This document shows positions 1 to 8,804 of a DNA stretch of 64,000 nt, piece by piece (the stretch's first letter is position 1; every line of letters begins with the position of its first letter). The DNA lies in NCBI GenBank assembly GCA_902625725.1, contig CACOCY010000006.1, positions 1-64,000 of the forward strand. Direction: 5' to 3'. The translations under genes and the position numbers were made by a program. The notes under the pieces are model-generated. The model did not search any database and was not told where the DNA came from. It saw nothing but the letters and a program-made list of their open reading frames with translations. This DNA is from an uncultured SAR116 cluster alpha proteobacterium. GTDB lineage: Bacteria > Pseudomonadota > Alphaproteobacteria > Puniceispirillales > Puniceispirillaceae.

Positions 1-92
1 GCGGAATTTTCTTCATAAATCGAGTGTTTTAGTTGCTTTTGTTACTTCTTCATTACAAGCTTTTTAAAGTAAGTAACATGTGTCAATTTAGA

Positions 93-111
93 AATTAGAC
101 GAAATCTAATT
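93..111. promoter_or_regulatory. Candidate operator: inverted repeat upstream of coxM
   Basis: Seven-base arms AATTAGA (93-99) and TCTAATT (105-111) are separated by a five-base spacer, about 40 bases before the coxM start. Further TTAGA/TCTAG-like words overlap it on both sides. The position fits a transcription-factor site controlling the cox operon. No known consensus was matched, and in such AT-rich DNA chance repeats are common. Confidence 0.25.
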
Positions 112-139
112 GTCTAGATATATGACAAAGAATCGCACT

Positions 140-145
140 AGGAGG
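140..145 (+). promoter_or_regulatory. Strong ribosome binding site fixing the coxM GTG start
   Basis: A full AGGAGG lies five bases before the GTG at 151. It supports translation from GTG although coxM has no nearby in-frame ATG at its N-terminus. Confidence 0.75.
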
Positions 146-150
146 AACAA

Positions 151-1005
151 GTGATCCCAGGTAATTTTGAATATCATAAACCAGAATCTATAGATGGCGC
201 GCTCAGTATTTTGACAGAATGGGGGGATGATGCTCGTGTTATAGCTGGAGGACATAGTCTAATACCAGTTATGAAGCAGCGATTGACTGACATAAGTCAT
301 TTGGTTGATTTAGGTGGTATTTCAGAACTTAAGGGAATTTCCATAGACCAGGATACAGTTACTGTTGGCGCTATGACTACACAACACGAATTAATAACTA
401 ATGAAGAACTTAGTAAATCTGTGCCTTTAATCAGGGAGGCCTCTTTACAGATTGCTGATCCCCAAGTTCGCTATCTCGGAACCATTGGTGGTAATGTTGC
501 TAATGGTGATCCAGCAAATGATATGCCAGGGTTGATGCAAACGCTAGACGCTAGTTATGAATTGACTGGTCCAGATGGCGTTCGAAATGTTAAAGCACGA
601 GAATTCTATGAGGCTGCTTATTTTACCGCCAGAGAGGATGAAGAAATTCTTACATCGATTTCGTTTCTTGTGCCCAACGGAGGCTATGCTTATGAAAAAC
701 AGAAGCGTAAAATTGGAGATTATGCAACTGCAGCAGCTGGTGTTCTTATAAACATAGATAATAATATTTGTTCTTCTGTATCTATCGCTTTGACCAATCT
801 ATCTGATACTCCGGTTTATTGCGAAAAGGCGGTTGATAATTTAGTGGGGAAAGAATTAAATGAGGACACCATCAAAACGGCTGTTCACGATTGTGTTGAA
901 GCATCAGATCCCGTTGCAGACACCCGTGGACCTGTAGAGTTTAAAAAATATGTAGCCGGAATAATTGTTAAAAAAGCTTTAAATAGCGCAATAGCACGCG
1001 CTTAG
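151..1005 (+). CDS. coxM: Carbon monoxide dehydrogenase medium (FAD) subunit CoxM
   Basis: This 284-residue protein is the flavoprotein subunit of the molybdenum CO dehydrogenase, which passes electrons from the iron-sulfur subunit to FAD and on to the quinone pool. The two FAD-binding motifs of the family are visible: AGGHS at residues 32-36 and TIGGN at 111-115, followed by the D-P-A-N-D segment. The length matches the family (about 285-290). Translation starts at GTG behind a perfect AGGAGG. It is the first gene of coxMSLDEF and ends 13 bases before coxS. The M-S-L order is that of form I CO dehydrogenases, and the partner CoxL confirms the assignment. Confidence 0.93.
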   Translation: MIPGNFEYHKPESIDGALSILTEWGDDARVIAGGHSLIPVMKQRLTDISHLVDLGGISELKGISIDQDTVTVGAMTTQHELITNEELSKSVPLIREASLQIADPQVRYLGTIGGNVANGDPANDMPGLMQTLDASYELTGPDGVRNVKAREFYEAAYFTAREDEEILTSISFLVPNGGYAYEKQKRKIGDYATAAAGVLINIDNNICSSVSIALTNLSDTPVYCEKAVDNLVGKELNEDTIKTAVHDCVEASDPVADTRGPVEFKKYVAGIIVKKALNSAIARA

Positions 1006-1018
1006 AATTGAGGAAACG

Positions 1019-1507
1019 ATGGAAAAAATTCGATTGAACATGACTGTAAATGGCAAAGAAATTGATGTTTTGACCGAGCCGCGTCAGCTTCTTGCCCATG
1101 TGTTACGAGAAGAATTAAAACTCACTGGAACACATATTGGATGCGAGACTTCTCACTGTGGAGCTTGCACTATCGATATGAATGAAATGTCAGTTAAGTC
1201 CTGTAGCGTCTTCGCTGCGCAAGCGCAGGGTGCTAATATCACAACTATTGAAGGGTTAGGAACCCCTGATGGTCTACACTTATTGCAGGAGATGTTTAAA
1301 GAACATCATGGCTTACAGTGCGGTTATTGTACACCAGGCATGATAACGAGAGCATATAGACTTTTGCAAGAAAACAGCAACCCCACAGAGGAAGATGTTC
1401 GCTTTGGTATGTCTGGAAATCTATGTAGATGTACAGGCTATCAAAATATTGTCAAAGCTATTTTAGCAACTGCCGAAAAAATGAGTGAAATGAAGGAATC
1501 TGCATAA
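1019..1507 (+). CDS. coxS: Carbon monoxide dehydrogenase small [2Fe-2S] subunit CoxS
   Basis: This 162-residue subunit carries the two [2Fe-2S] clusters that relay electrons from the molybdenum site to FAD. The N-terminal plant-ferredoxin-type cluster is ligated by C42, C47, C50 and C62. The C-terminal helical domain has C101, C104, C136 and C138 in the C-G-Y-C and C-R-C-T-G-Y motifs. All eight cysteines are present and the length is normal. Its stop codon shares one base with the coxL start, indicating translational coupling and equal synthesis of the subunits. Confidence 0.95.
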   Translation: MEKIRLNMTVNGKEIDVLTEPRQLLAHVLREELKLTGTHIGCETSHCGACTIDMNEMSVKSCSVFAAQAQGANITTIEGLGTPDGLHLLQEMFKEHHGLQCGYCTPGMITRAYRLLQENSNPTEEDVRFGMSGNLCRCTGYQNIVKAILATAEKMSEMKESA

Positions 1508-3930
1508 TGAATGAAACAATACCTCCAAAAGAAGCGAGAATGAGTGCCTTAAACGGACTAGGTACATCAAGGAAGCGGGTAGAGGATGCACGCTTTACAC
1601 AGGGTAAAGGAAACTATGTTGATGATATAAAACTTGAAGGCATGCTTTTCGGTGATTTTGTACGCTCACCATACGCACACGCTCGGGTGAAATCCATTAA
1701 AACCGAGGCTGCTCTGGCTATTCCTGGGGTCCATGCAGTGATTACGGCGGCGGATTTAGAGCCTTTGAAACTTCACTGGATGCCAACCCTCGCCGGCGAT
1801 GTTCAAATGGTTCTTGCTGATGGCAAAGTTTTATTTCAGGGACAAGAAGTTGCATTTGTGGTTGCTGATAATCGCTATGCTGCTGATGATGGAATTAAAG
1901 CTGTAGAGGTTGAATATGAAGAACTACCAGTAATAGTTGACCCTTTCAAAGCAGAGCTTGAGGGAGCGCCGGTTTTGCGAGAAGATATTGCAGATAAAAA
2001 GGAAGGGGCTCATGGGCCAAGAAGGCACCCTAACCATATTTTTACTTGGGAGTCTGGAGATAAAGAGGCAACAGAATCTGTTTTGGCTGAAGCTGACGTT
2101 GTAGCTGAAGAAATGGTTTATTATCATCGAACGCATCCTTGTCCGCTTGAAACCTGTGGAAGTGTAGCTTCTATGGATAAGGTGAATGGGAAACTTACGG
2201 TATGGGGAACATTCCAAGCGCCTCACGCGGTTAGAACGGTTGCTTCACTTATTTCAGGTATAGCAGAACATAATATTCGGATCATATCTCCAGATATAGG
2301 TGGGGGTTTTGGAAATAAGGTGGGCGTTTATCCAGGCTATATATGTTCCATAGTAGCATCTATTGTCACAGGTGCGCCAGTTAAATGGATAGAAGACAAG
2401 ATGGATAATCTCATGGCTACCGCATTTGCCAGAGATTACTGGATGCAGGGAAAAATATCTGCCACGAAAGATGGCAAAATAACTGGTCTTTGGTGTCATA
2501 CCACAGCAGACCACGGTGCCTTTGACGCTTGCGCAGATCCAACAAAGTTTCCAGCCGGTTTTATGAATATTTGCACAGGTTCATATGACATACCCACGGC
2601 TTTTTTATCTGTCGATGGTATTTATACCAATAAAGCACCTGGGGGAGTTGCCTATCGCTGTTCTTTTAGGGTTACAGAGGCTGCATACTTTATAGAACGT
2701 ATGATAGAAGTTCTTGCCATAAAATTGGGAATGGACTCTGCAGAGCTGAGGGAGAAAAATTTCATAAAAAAGGAACAATTTCCATATCAGTCAGCTCTTG
2801 GATGGGAATATGATTCTGGAGATTATCATACTGCTTGGGATAAAGCATTAAAGGCGGTAAATTATAAAGAATTGAGAAAAGAGCAGTCTGAAAGACTCGA
2901 GGCATTTCATAGAGGTGAGACGCGAAAGTTGATCGGTATTGGACTATCTCATTTTACAGAAATAGTTGGAGCAGGTCCTGTTAAAAACTGCGATATTCTA
3001 GGGCTTGGCATGTTTGATTCCTGTGAAATAAGAATACATCCTACCGGGTCAGCAATCGCGAGATTAGGTACCATTTCTCAAGGACAGGGTCACGCCACTA
3101 CATTTGCTCAAATTCTTGCATCTGAGATTGGAATACCTGCAGAAGACATCACTTTAGAGGAAGGGGATACTGATACCGCACCTTACGGGCTTGGTACCTA
3201 TGGTTCACGTTCAACACCTGTAGCAGGGGCCGCAACGGCTATGGCAGGACGAAAAATTCGGGCCAAAGCTCAAATGATAGCAGCATATTTGCTTGAGGTT
3301 CATGATAATGACCTAGAGTGGGATGTTGATCGGTTCGTAGTGAAAGGTAATCCGGAGCGTTTCAAAACTATGAAGGAAATTGCATTTGCTTCATACAATC
3401 AGGCCATTCCAAACGTTGAACCCGGTTTAGAAGCTGTAAGTTACTATGATCCTCCAAATATGACTTATCCTTTTGGTGCTTATATTTGTGTGATGGAAAT
3501 AGATGTAGATACTGGCACCACAGAAATCCGACAGGTGTTTGCTTTGGATGATTGTGGTACCAGAATTAATCCAATGATTATTGAAGGACAGGTTCATGGT
3601 GGTTTGACTGAAGCTTTGGCGATTGCGATGGGACAGGAAATAGCTTACGACGAGATGGGTAATGTTACAACTGGAACGCTGATGGACTTTTTTGTTCCAA
3701 CCTCCTGGGAAACACCAAATTATCAAACGGACTATACTGAAACCCCAAGCCCTCACCATCCTATTGGCGCAAAGGGCGTTGGCGAAAGTCCGAATGTTGG
3801 CGGTGTTCCTGCATTTTCTAACGCCGTTCATGATGCGTTCAAAAGCTTTGGTTTAACGCAAAGTCACATGCCCCATGACCATTGGCGAATTTGGACAATA
3901 GCCAACAAACTCGGCTTGCATGATATGTAA
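1507..3930 (+). CDS. coxL: Carbon monoxide dehydrogenase large molybdenum subunit CoxL, form I
   Basis: This 807-residue catalytic subunit oxidises CO with water to CO2 at a copper-sulfur-molybdenum site holding molybdopterin cytosine dinucleotide. It has the diagnostic form I loop AYRCSFR at residues 382-388; C385 corresponds to the copper-binding cysteine. The conserved active-site glutamate is E760 in the G-V-G-E-S motif. The length is almost identical to the characterised Oligotropha enzyme. Form II homologues have AYRGAGR instead, so a true CO dehydrogenase is the best reading. An alternative internal ATG at 1540 is possible, but the TAATG coupling with coxS favours 1507. A stable hairpin follows the stop codon. 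Confidence 0.95.
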   Translation: MNETIPPKEARMSALNGLGTSRKRVEDARFTQGKGNYVDDIKLEGMLFGDFVRSPYAHARVKSIKTEAALAIPGVHAVITAADLEPLKLHWMPTLAGDVQMVLADGKVLFQGQEVAFVVADNRYAADDGIKAVEVEYEELPVIVDPFKAELEGAPVLREDIADKKEGAHGPRRHPNHIFTWESGDKEATESVLAEADVVAEEMVYYHRTHPCPLETCGSVASMDKVNGKLTVWGTFQAPHAVRTVASLISGIAEHNIRIISPDIGGGFGNKVGVYPGYICSIVASIVTGAPVKWIEDKMDNLMATAFARDYWMQGKISATKDGKITGLWCHTTADHGAFDACADPTKFPAGFMNICTGSYDIPTAFLSVDGIYTNKAPGGVAYRCSFRVTEAAYFIERMIEVLAIKLGMDSAELREKNFIKKEQFPYQSALGWEYDSGDYHTAWDKALKAVNYKELRKEQSERLEAFHRGETRKLIGIGLSHFTEIVGAGPVKNCDILGLGMFDSCEIRIHPTGSAIARLGTISQGQGHATTFAQILASEIGIPAEDITLEEGDTDTAPYGLGTYGSRSTPVAGAATAMAGRKIRAKAQMIAAYLLEVHDNDLEWDVDRFVVKGNPERFKTMKEIAFASYNQAIPNVEPGLEAVSYYDPPNMTYPFGAYICVMEIDVDTGTTEIRQVFALDDCGTRINPMIIEGQVHGGLTEALAIAMGQEIAYDEMGNVTTGTLMDFFVPTSWETPNYQTDYTETPSPHHPIGAKGVGESPNVGGVPAFSNAVHDAFKSFGLTQSHMPHDHWRIWTIANKLGLHDM

Positions 3931-3933
3931 AGT

Positions 3934-3956
3934 GCAGGAGGTAAAAAACCTCCTGC
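3934..3956 (+). terminator. Hairpin between coxL and coxD (attenuator or mRNA stabiliser)
   Basis: A nine-base perfect stem (3934-3942 with 3948-3956) encloses a five-A loop directly after the coxL stop. No U-run follows, so it is unlikely to be a complete terminator. It more plausibly protects the coxMSL message or lowers downstream coxDEF expression. The only Shine-Dalgarno-like AGGAGG near coxD is buried in its left arm. Confidence 0.55.
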
Positions 3957-3969
3957 TACTTAAATAAAC

Positions 3970-4845
3970 ATGAGTTGGCAAGAACTAAAAAATAAACTTT
4001 CTGAGCATGCGTATATCGCTAACAATGAGTTAGCGATGGCTTTATTTATCGCTCGAGAGTTAGAACGTCCCATTCTACTGGAGGGAGAGGCTGGAGTTGG
4101 AAAAACTCAAGTAGCCAAAACACTCTCTGAGGTGTATGAAACAGAATTGATAAGACTGCAATGTTACGAAGGATTAGATTCTGCTGCTTCAATTTATGAG
4201 TGGAATTATCAACGGCAGCTGTTATCTATAAGAGCCTCTGTAGATACTGGCTCTGAATTAAACGATATCGAGTCCCGTATTTTTTCTCGTTCTTATTTAA
4301 TGGAAAGACCATTGTTACGAGCAATTCAACAGCAGAGGGCACCAGTTTTATTGATAGACGAAATTGACAGAGCAGATGAGGAATTCGAAGCTTTTTTGTT
4401 AGAAATTTTGTCGGATTTTCAAATTACAATTCCTGAAATTGGAACAATTTCCGCGACAAGTAAACCAATTGTTGTCTTAACTTCAAATGGTACCCGAAAT
4501 CTATCAGATGCCCTGCGACGCCGTTGTATATATAATTATGTACCTTATCCAGATAGAAAGACTGAGCTTGCTATTTTGACAAAGCGTTTTCCGAGACTTA
4601 GCTCAAATTTGGCACAACAGATAGTATCATTTGTCCAAAGTATTCGAAAAGAAGACCTAGAAAAAAAACCTGGAATTGCAGAAATGTTGGATTGGACGGC
4701 CGCATTATCAGGTCTTGGAATTAACGACATCACCTCTGATCCAGAAGCTTTGCAAGCGTCACTCGTGTGTTTGCTAAAGACCCAGGCGGACTTATATTCT
4801 ATTCCCACGGAAGTTTCTCAAAGACTAGCAAATGGGGCCGCTTGA
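3970..4845 (+). CDS. coxD: MoxR-type AAA+ ATPase CoxD
   Basis: CoxD is the AAA+ chaperone that, with CoxE and CoxF, helps build the sulfur- and copper-containing cluster of CO dehydrogenase after cofactor insertion. This 291-residue protein shows Walker A GEAGVGKT (39-46) and Walker B L-L-I-D-E (127-131). A sensor-1-like TSNGTRNL stretch and an L-R-R-R arginine cluster follow, typical of MoxR proteins. It follows coxL after a hairpin, and its TGA overlaps the coxE ATG. No good Shine-Dalgarno precedes the ATG at 3970. The role is known from Oligotropha CoxD and inferred here from position and family. Confidence 0.9.
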   Translation: MSWQELKNKLSEHAYIANNELAMALFIARELERPILLEGEAGVGKTQVAKTLSEVYETELIRLQCYEGLDSAASIYEWNYQRQLLSIRASVDTGSELNDIESRIFSRSYLMERPLLRAIQQQRAPVLLIDEIDRADEEFEAFLLEILSDFQITIPEIGTISATSKPIVVLTSNGTRNLSDALRRRCIYNYVPYPDRKTELAILTKRFPRLSSNLAQQIVSFVQSIRKEDLEKKPGIAEMLDWTAALSGLGINDITSDPEALQASLVCLLKTQADLYSIPTEVSQRLANGAA

Positions 4846-6029
4846 TGCCTGTTACAAAATTTTTTTCTCGAACAAGCATTAGTCATCGTATTGCAGATTT
4901 TTGCCATCACCTGAGAAATAACGGTATCGCTACTGCTCCAATTGATACAGCTCGGTGTTTGACCGTGTTAAAATTAATTAATGCGAATGAACATCAAGAG
5001 GTACGGCTTGCACTTAAGTCTTTTTTTATGAAAAATAGAGAGGATTTTATTAGGTTTGACGAATTATTTGATTCCTTCTGGTTCAATGAACGAAGACAAC
5101 GTCATGAGCATGAAGCAATTGATAGAAATAAAACACAGACCATAAATAGTAAAACATCGCCCAGTATTTTTGAAACAAGCGGCCCCAGTAAAAACGATAA
5201 AATTGATGTGCCTGACAATTATAACGATCAAGAAGCAGATAGTTCAGGTGACGGAAAAATGATAGCTGCTAAAACTTTCAATAAGATGACAACAGATATG
5301 AGAGAGTTTGTTCAAGCTGAAGACGAAAATGAGGCTACTATAATTGCACAGCGTATTGCAAATGCGATTAGATATCGATTATCGAGACGAAGAAAATTAT
5401 CTAAAAAAGGGGCATCATTGGATTTAAGACGCATTATGCGCAAATCAATATCCACCGATGGGGAGCCTCTAAATTTGTTACGTAAACGCAGACCTGAAAC
5501 ACCTATGCATCTTATTGGACTGATAGATGTATCTGGCTCAATGCAACCTTATGCACGAGTATTTCTCTCATTTATAAAAGGTTTGATAGGGAACGATTTG
5601 CGTACGGACGCATTTCTTTTTCATACAAAACTTATGTGTGTTAGTGACGCCCTTAGAGACAATAATACACTGCGTGCAGCTAACCGTCTATCAATGATGG
5701 CAAAAGGTTTTGGTGGAGGTACGAAAATTGGTACGTGCCTCAACGATTTTAACAAGCAATTTTTAGGCAGAATTCTTGGACGAAAATCATTAGTTATCGT
5801 AATGTCGGATGGTTATGACACTGATGACCCCTCCATCTTGGGTTCTTCCCTCAAGCGATTAAAAAAAAGTGGCTGTAAACTAATTTGGTTAAATCCACTA
5901 TTAGGATGGAAGGATTATGAACCAGTTAATGCTAGTATAACAACTGCACTTCCATATTTGGATTTGTTTGCGCCATGTAATACGCTTCAGAATTTCTTGG
6001 CGCTTGAGAACGAGCTTAGAATTTTATGA
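4845..6029 (+). CDS. coxE: VWA-domain protein CoxE
   Basis: CoxE is the von Willebrand factor A partner of CoxD in CO dehydrogenase maturation. The C-terminal half has a complete metal-ion-dependent adhesion site: D-V-S-G-S-M (228-233), the threonine in GGGTKIG (T293) and S-D-G-Y-D (321-325). The N-terminal half is helical, with a polar low-complexity linker at about 88-145. The open frame extends upstream to 4767, but the ATG at 4845 overlaps the coxD stop (TGATG) and gives the expected 394 residues, so that start is chosen. The stop overlaps coxF by four bases. Confidence 0.9.
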   Translation: MPVTKFFSRTSISHRIADFCHHLRNNGIATAPIDTARCLTVLKLINANEHQEVRLALKSFFMKNREDFIRFDELFDSFWFNERRQRHEHEAIDRNKTQTINSKTSPSIFETSGPSKNDKIDVPDNYNDQEADSSGDGKMIAAKTFNKMTTDMREFVQAEDENEATIIAQRIANAIRYRLSRRRKLSKKGASLDLRRIMRKSISTDGEPLNLLRKRRPETPMHLIGLIDVSGSMQPYARVFLSFIKGLIGNDLRTDAFLFHTKLMCVSDALRDNNTLRAANRLSMMAKGFGGGTKIGTCLNDFNKQFLGRILGRKSLVIVMSDGYDTDDPSILGSSLKRLKKSGCKLIWLNPLLGWKDYEPVNASITTALPYLDLFAPCNTLQNFLALENELRIL

Positions 6030-6850
6030 AAAAACCCCTTTTGAAATCATTTGTTAAAAAACAGCAACAGCTTTACTCTAACGGTGTACCTCATGCAGTA
6101 GCTACAGTGGTTCGAACTAATTCGTCAACTGCTGCAAAACCAGGAATGAAGGCAATTGTATTAGAGAATGGCGAATTTAAGGAAGGTTGGCTTGGGGGTG
6201 GGTGCGTGACTACCGCGGTTAAAAAGGCAGCTAAAACAGCAATAAAAACGGGTGTTGCAACTCTCGTGTGTCTGCGCCCAGAAGAATTGATAAATGAAGA
6301 AAAAAGCCAAAAAATGGTAACAATTGCTCGTAATGGATGTCCTAGCAAAGGTTCTCTTGATATTTTTGTAGAACCTATTATACCGCTCCCAGAGCTATTT
6401 ATCTTTGGTAACGGCCCAGTTGCCATTTCTTTGTCAGAGATTGCGAGTGGATTTGGATTTAGAGTGATATACTGTGGAGAAAACGACGAGAGAAACGTAT
6501 ACGCTGATAAATATCTTCCTTCTTTATCTGATATTGAGGAAATACCGAATAACACCTCTGATAAATATATGGTTATTGCTACGCAGGGGGTAAGCGATGT
6601 TGCCACGCTAATATCTGCTTTATCTAATAGTCCTTCATATGTCGCTTTCGTAGGAAGTCGACGTAAATTTGCTTCCTACAAAAATAAACTATTAGACGCG
6701 GGTATAGAGCAAGAGGCGATAGGTAAGGTTCATTCACCTGCAGGTTTAAATATTAATGCGGTAACGCCGGAAGAAATTGCACTGTCAATAATGGCAGAAA
6801 TAGTTCAACGTCGTCGTTCAACAAAAATAATTGAGACCCTTGATGAGTAA
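6026..6850 (+). CDS. coxF: XdhC/CoxI-family maturation protein CoxF
   Basis: XdhC-family proteins bind the molybdenum cofactor and assist its sulfuration and insertion into molybdenum hydroxylases. CoxF is the member encoded in cox operons and is required for an active CO dehydrogenase. This 274-residue protein has the N-terminal XdhC_CoxI region with G-W-L-G-G-G-C (C60). A C-terminal Rossmann domain follows, beginning F-I-F-G-N-G-P-V-A (about 125-133). It starts in an ATGA overlap with coxE and overlaps the next gene by eight bases. Being the only XdhC homologue in the window, it may also serve the second molybdenum hydroxylase near 58-61 kb; that is inference. Confidence 0.85.
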   Translation: MKKPLLKSFVKKQQQLYSNGVPHAVATVVRTNSSTAAKPGMKAIVLENGEFKEGWLGGGCVTTAVKKAAKTAIKTGVATLVCLRPEELINEEKSQKMVTIARNGCPSKGSLDIFVEPIIPLPELFIFGNGPVAISLSEIASGFGFRVIYCGENDERNVYADKYLPSLSDIEEIPNNTSDKYMVIATQGVSDVATLISALSNSPSYVAFVGSRRKFASYKNKLLDAGIEQEAIGKVHSPAGLNINAVTPEEIALSIMAEIVQRRRSTKIIETLDE

Positions 6851-7442
6851 CATTTCAATAATTTTGCTAGCGGCTGGTCAATCAGTAAGGATGGGTAAAA
6901 CAAATAAATTACTTTTGCCAATTAATGGGGAACCACTTGTTTGCCGATCAGCAAGAATTTTATCGTCTCTCTCTGATTCAAGAGTATATGTGGTACTGGG
7001 TCATGAGGCCGATAAAGTCGGTGAAGCGTTAGCTGACATGGAGATTGTCTTAACCATAAATGAGTTGTATCTAAAAGGACAAAGAGGTAGTGTTTTTCAC
7101 GGATTATCTAGAGCTAACATAACAGAAAATTATATGATCGCACCGGCAGACTTACCACGTTTATCGCTCAATGATTGTAAAAATCTTCTCGATGCCCATA
7201 AGAGTAAGCGACAAGGACAAATTACTATTCCAATGCAGGATCCAAAAAATGGTTCAAAAAGAGGGAACCCCATTATATTGTCCAATGCAGCCCGCAATAT
7301 GGTTATTGATGGTGGGTTAAACCTAGGATGTCGCGGCTTGATAGATCGTCAACCTGAACTTATTAATAGCTATGTTACCAAATCAGATGGTTTCTTTTAT
7401 GATATAGATACACCATTGTCTTATGAAAATGAAAATACGTGA
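6843..7442 (+). CDS. mocA: MocA/MobA-like molybdenum cofactor nucleotidyltransferase
   Basis: MocA-type enzymes join CTP to molybdopterin to make the cytosine dinucleotide cofactor that CoxL uses. The 199-residue protein begins with the nucleotidyltransferase signature L-L-A-A-G-Q-S-x-R-M-G followed by N-K-L-L-L-P, and has an A-P-A-D-L-P-R metal-binding stretch near residue 107. The ATG at 6843 overlaps the coxF stop; a TTG at 6831 would add four residues and is less likely. It sits between coxF and coxG, consistent with a dedicated supply of cofactor to CO dehydrogenase. Sequence alone cannot exclude GTP specificity (MobA). Confidence 0.8.
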   Translation: MSNISIILLAAGQSVRMGKTNKLLLPINGEPLVCRSARILSSLSDSRVYVVLGHEADKVGEALADMEIVLTINELYLKGQRGSVFHGLSRANITENYMIAPADLPRLSLNDCKNLLDAHKSKRQGQITIPMQDPKNGSKRGNPIILSNAARNMVIDGGLNLGCRGLIDRQPELINSYVTKSDGFFYDIDTPLSYENENT

Positions 7443-7501
7443 AATAGAAAATATTTCTAACCAATAACTTTAACTAAACAGCACCATCAGAGTATTTAAA
7501 A

Positions 7502-7975
7502 ATGGAATTAAAAGAAGAAATAGTCATACCAGCACCAAGAGCCGAAGTATATGAGGCATTAAATGATATAAGTGTTCTTAAAGAGTGCATCCCCGGTTGT
7601 GAAGAATTAGCTAGGGAAAAAGAAAATGAGTTGGTAGCAAAAGTTACCCTGAAGATAGGTCCAGTTAAAGCTCGTTTTGGCGGACGCGTATTGCTTGATC
7701 CCAGTAAAGCACCTGAGGCTTTCAGCCTTTCTGGCGAGGGTGATGGTGGAATTGCCGGTTTCGCAAAGGGTGGTGCGGATGTTGAATTAATTGAGAACGG
7801 CACGGAAACGATACTACGTTATACCGCAAAAGCAGAAACAGGGGGGAAAATAGCGCAACTTGGAGCTAGACTAATAACTAGTACCGCGAAAAAGCTTTCA
7901 AAGATGTTCTTTGAAAAATTTTTGAAGGTTATGAGTGGAGAAATAGAACTAAAGCCAATACCTAATGCCGATTAG
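7502..7975 (+). CDS. coxG: CoxG, SRPBCC-fold CO dehydrogenase accessory protein
   Basis: CoxG belongs to the SRPBCC (START-like) lipid-binding fold and connects CO dehydrogenase with the membrane; mycobacterial CoxG has been reported to extract quinone for the enzyme. The 157-residue protein opens with the family pattern I-P-A-P-x-x-E-V-Y-E-A-L-N-D, followed by L-K-E-C-I-P-G-C-E (about 29-37). It ends soon after the final helix, so no long membrane-anchor tail is present. It lies 59 bases after the mocA-like gene in the same direction and is probably the last gene of the cox operon. The quinone role here is inferred from the family. Confidence 0.85.
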   Translation: MELKEEIVIPAPRAEVYEALNDISVLKECIPGCEELAREKENELVAKVTLKIGPVKARFGGRVLLDPSKAPEAFSLSGEGDGGIAGFAKGGADVELIENGTETILRYTAKAETGGKIAQLGARLITSTAKKLSKMFFEKFLKVMSGEIELKPIPNAD

Positions 7976-8120
7976 GAAATAGTTAGGACAATGTTAAAAT
8001 GAAGCCTATTCATGGAAATTCCTATTTGTTTAATTTTCTTAATTTTAAGTTTCCGATTAATGGTTTTGCTTCCCAAAAAATCTTGGCTATTAACAGTATT
8101 TAAACAAAATTTAATAGATA

Positions 8121-8516
8121 CTAGTAAGAGCGGTTTCGCTTACTTATAGCTTCCTCATTTAACGCAATTTGACAGTGCTCTAAGCGGGAAAATCGAAATC
8201 GAGCAAACAAGTTATAAAATAGAGAGGCTACCTGTTTTACTCCAGGCAAGCCTAAAATAATTCCTAAGTAATACCAATTTTCAAGTCTCAACCAAATAAC
8301 GATAAAGGCATCTACACCAATATGCCATTTGCTATTATCATCTCGCACATGTAATTGACGAAGCGCTGTGCTTTGAGGAATATTATATTTTTTAAGTGGG
8401 GTTGGGTCCTCCGCAATGTCATACCAATTAAAGATGCCTTTCTTGGCTATATCACGATAATATTTTATCTCTTTGCTACAAAGTCCGCACTTACCGTCAA
8501 AAAATACGTCTATCAA
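8121..8516 (-). CDS. DCC-family thiol-disulfide oxidoreductase-like protein (DUF393)
   Basis: This 131-residue protein begins with M-I-D-V-F-F-D-G-K-C-G-L-C, the D-x-x-C-x-x-C hallmark (C10, C13) that gives the DCC family its name. A Y-Y-R-D segment and a hydrophobic middle (about 72-105) follow. DCC proteins are small thioredoxin-like proteins of mostly unknown substrate. It lies between the cox operon (convergent) and the iron-sulfur cyclase gene (divergent). A link to thiol or iron-sulfur chemistry of those systems is only suggested by position. Confidence 0.8.
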   Translation of the reverse strand: MIDVFFDGKCGLCSKEIKYYRDIAKKGIFNWYDIAEDPTPLKKYNIPQSTALRQLHVRDDNSKWHIGVDAFIVIWLRLENWYYLGIILGLPGVKQVASLFYNLFARFRFSRLEHCQIALNEEAISKRNRSY

Positions 8517-8804
8517 TATCCCATCCTCGTTAAATTAATACAAATATAAACCAAAAATTTTTTCTAACAACATTATACTATATAAAACTATTAAGAGATT
8601 TTTTAATAACTAGTATAAAAAAATGTCTATTAAAAACATTTTACTATGTGATAGTTATTTTCTTGGTCAAACTTCAAAACTCTTATTAAACAACTCTTTT
8701 TTTTAAAGTTTTTTTGTTGGACTAATCGCTCTAAAATTCTTAAATTTAAGATTTTTATAGATTTTCGCTTTAGGAGTCCTCCAAATTAGTGGATATTAGA
8801 ATTA

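Noticed and set aside
1-16. Possible divergent gene start (ATG reading leftwards at 16-14, M-K-K-I-P)
   Set aside because: Only five codons are inside the window and no Shine-Dalgarno precedes them.
3427-3831. Long minus-strand frame inside coxL
   Set aside because: Lies wholly within a gene with complete motifs on the other strand and resembles no protein; several similar shadows elsewhere were also dropped.
8355-8549. 64-codon frame opposite the DCC gene
   Set aside because: Overlaps the DCC coding region, and its translation has no features beyond complementarity.
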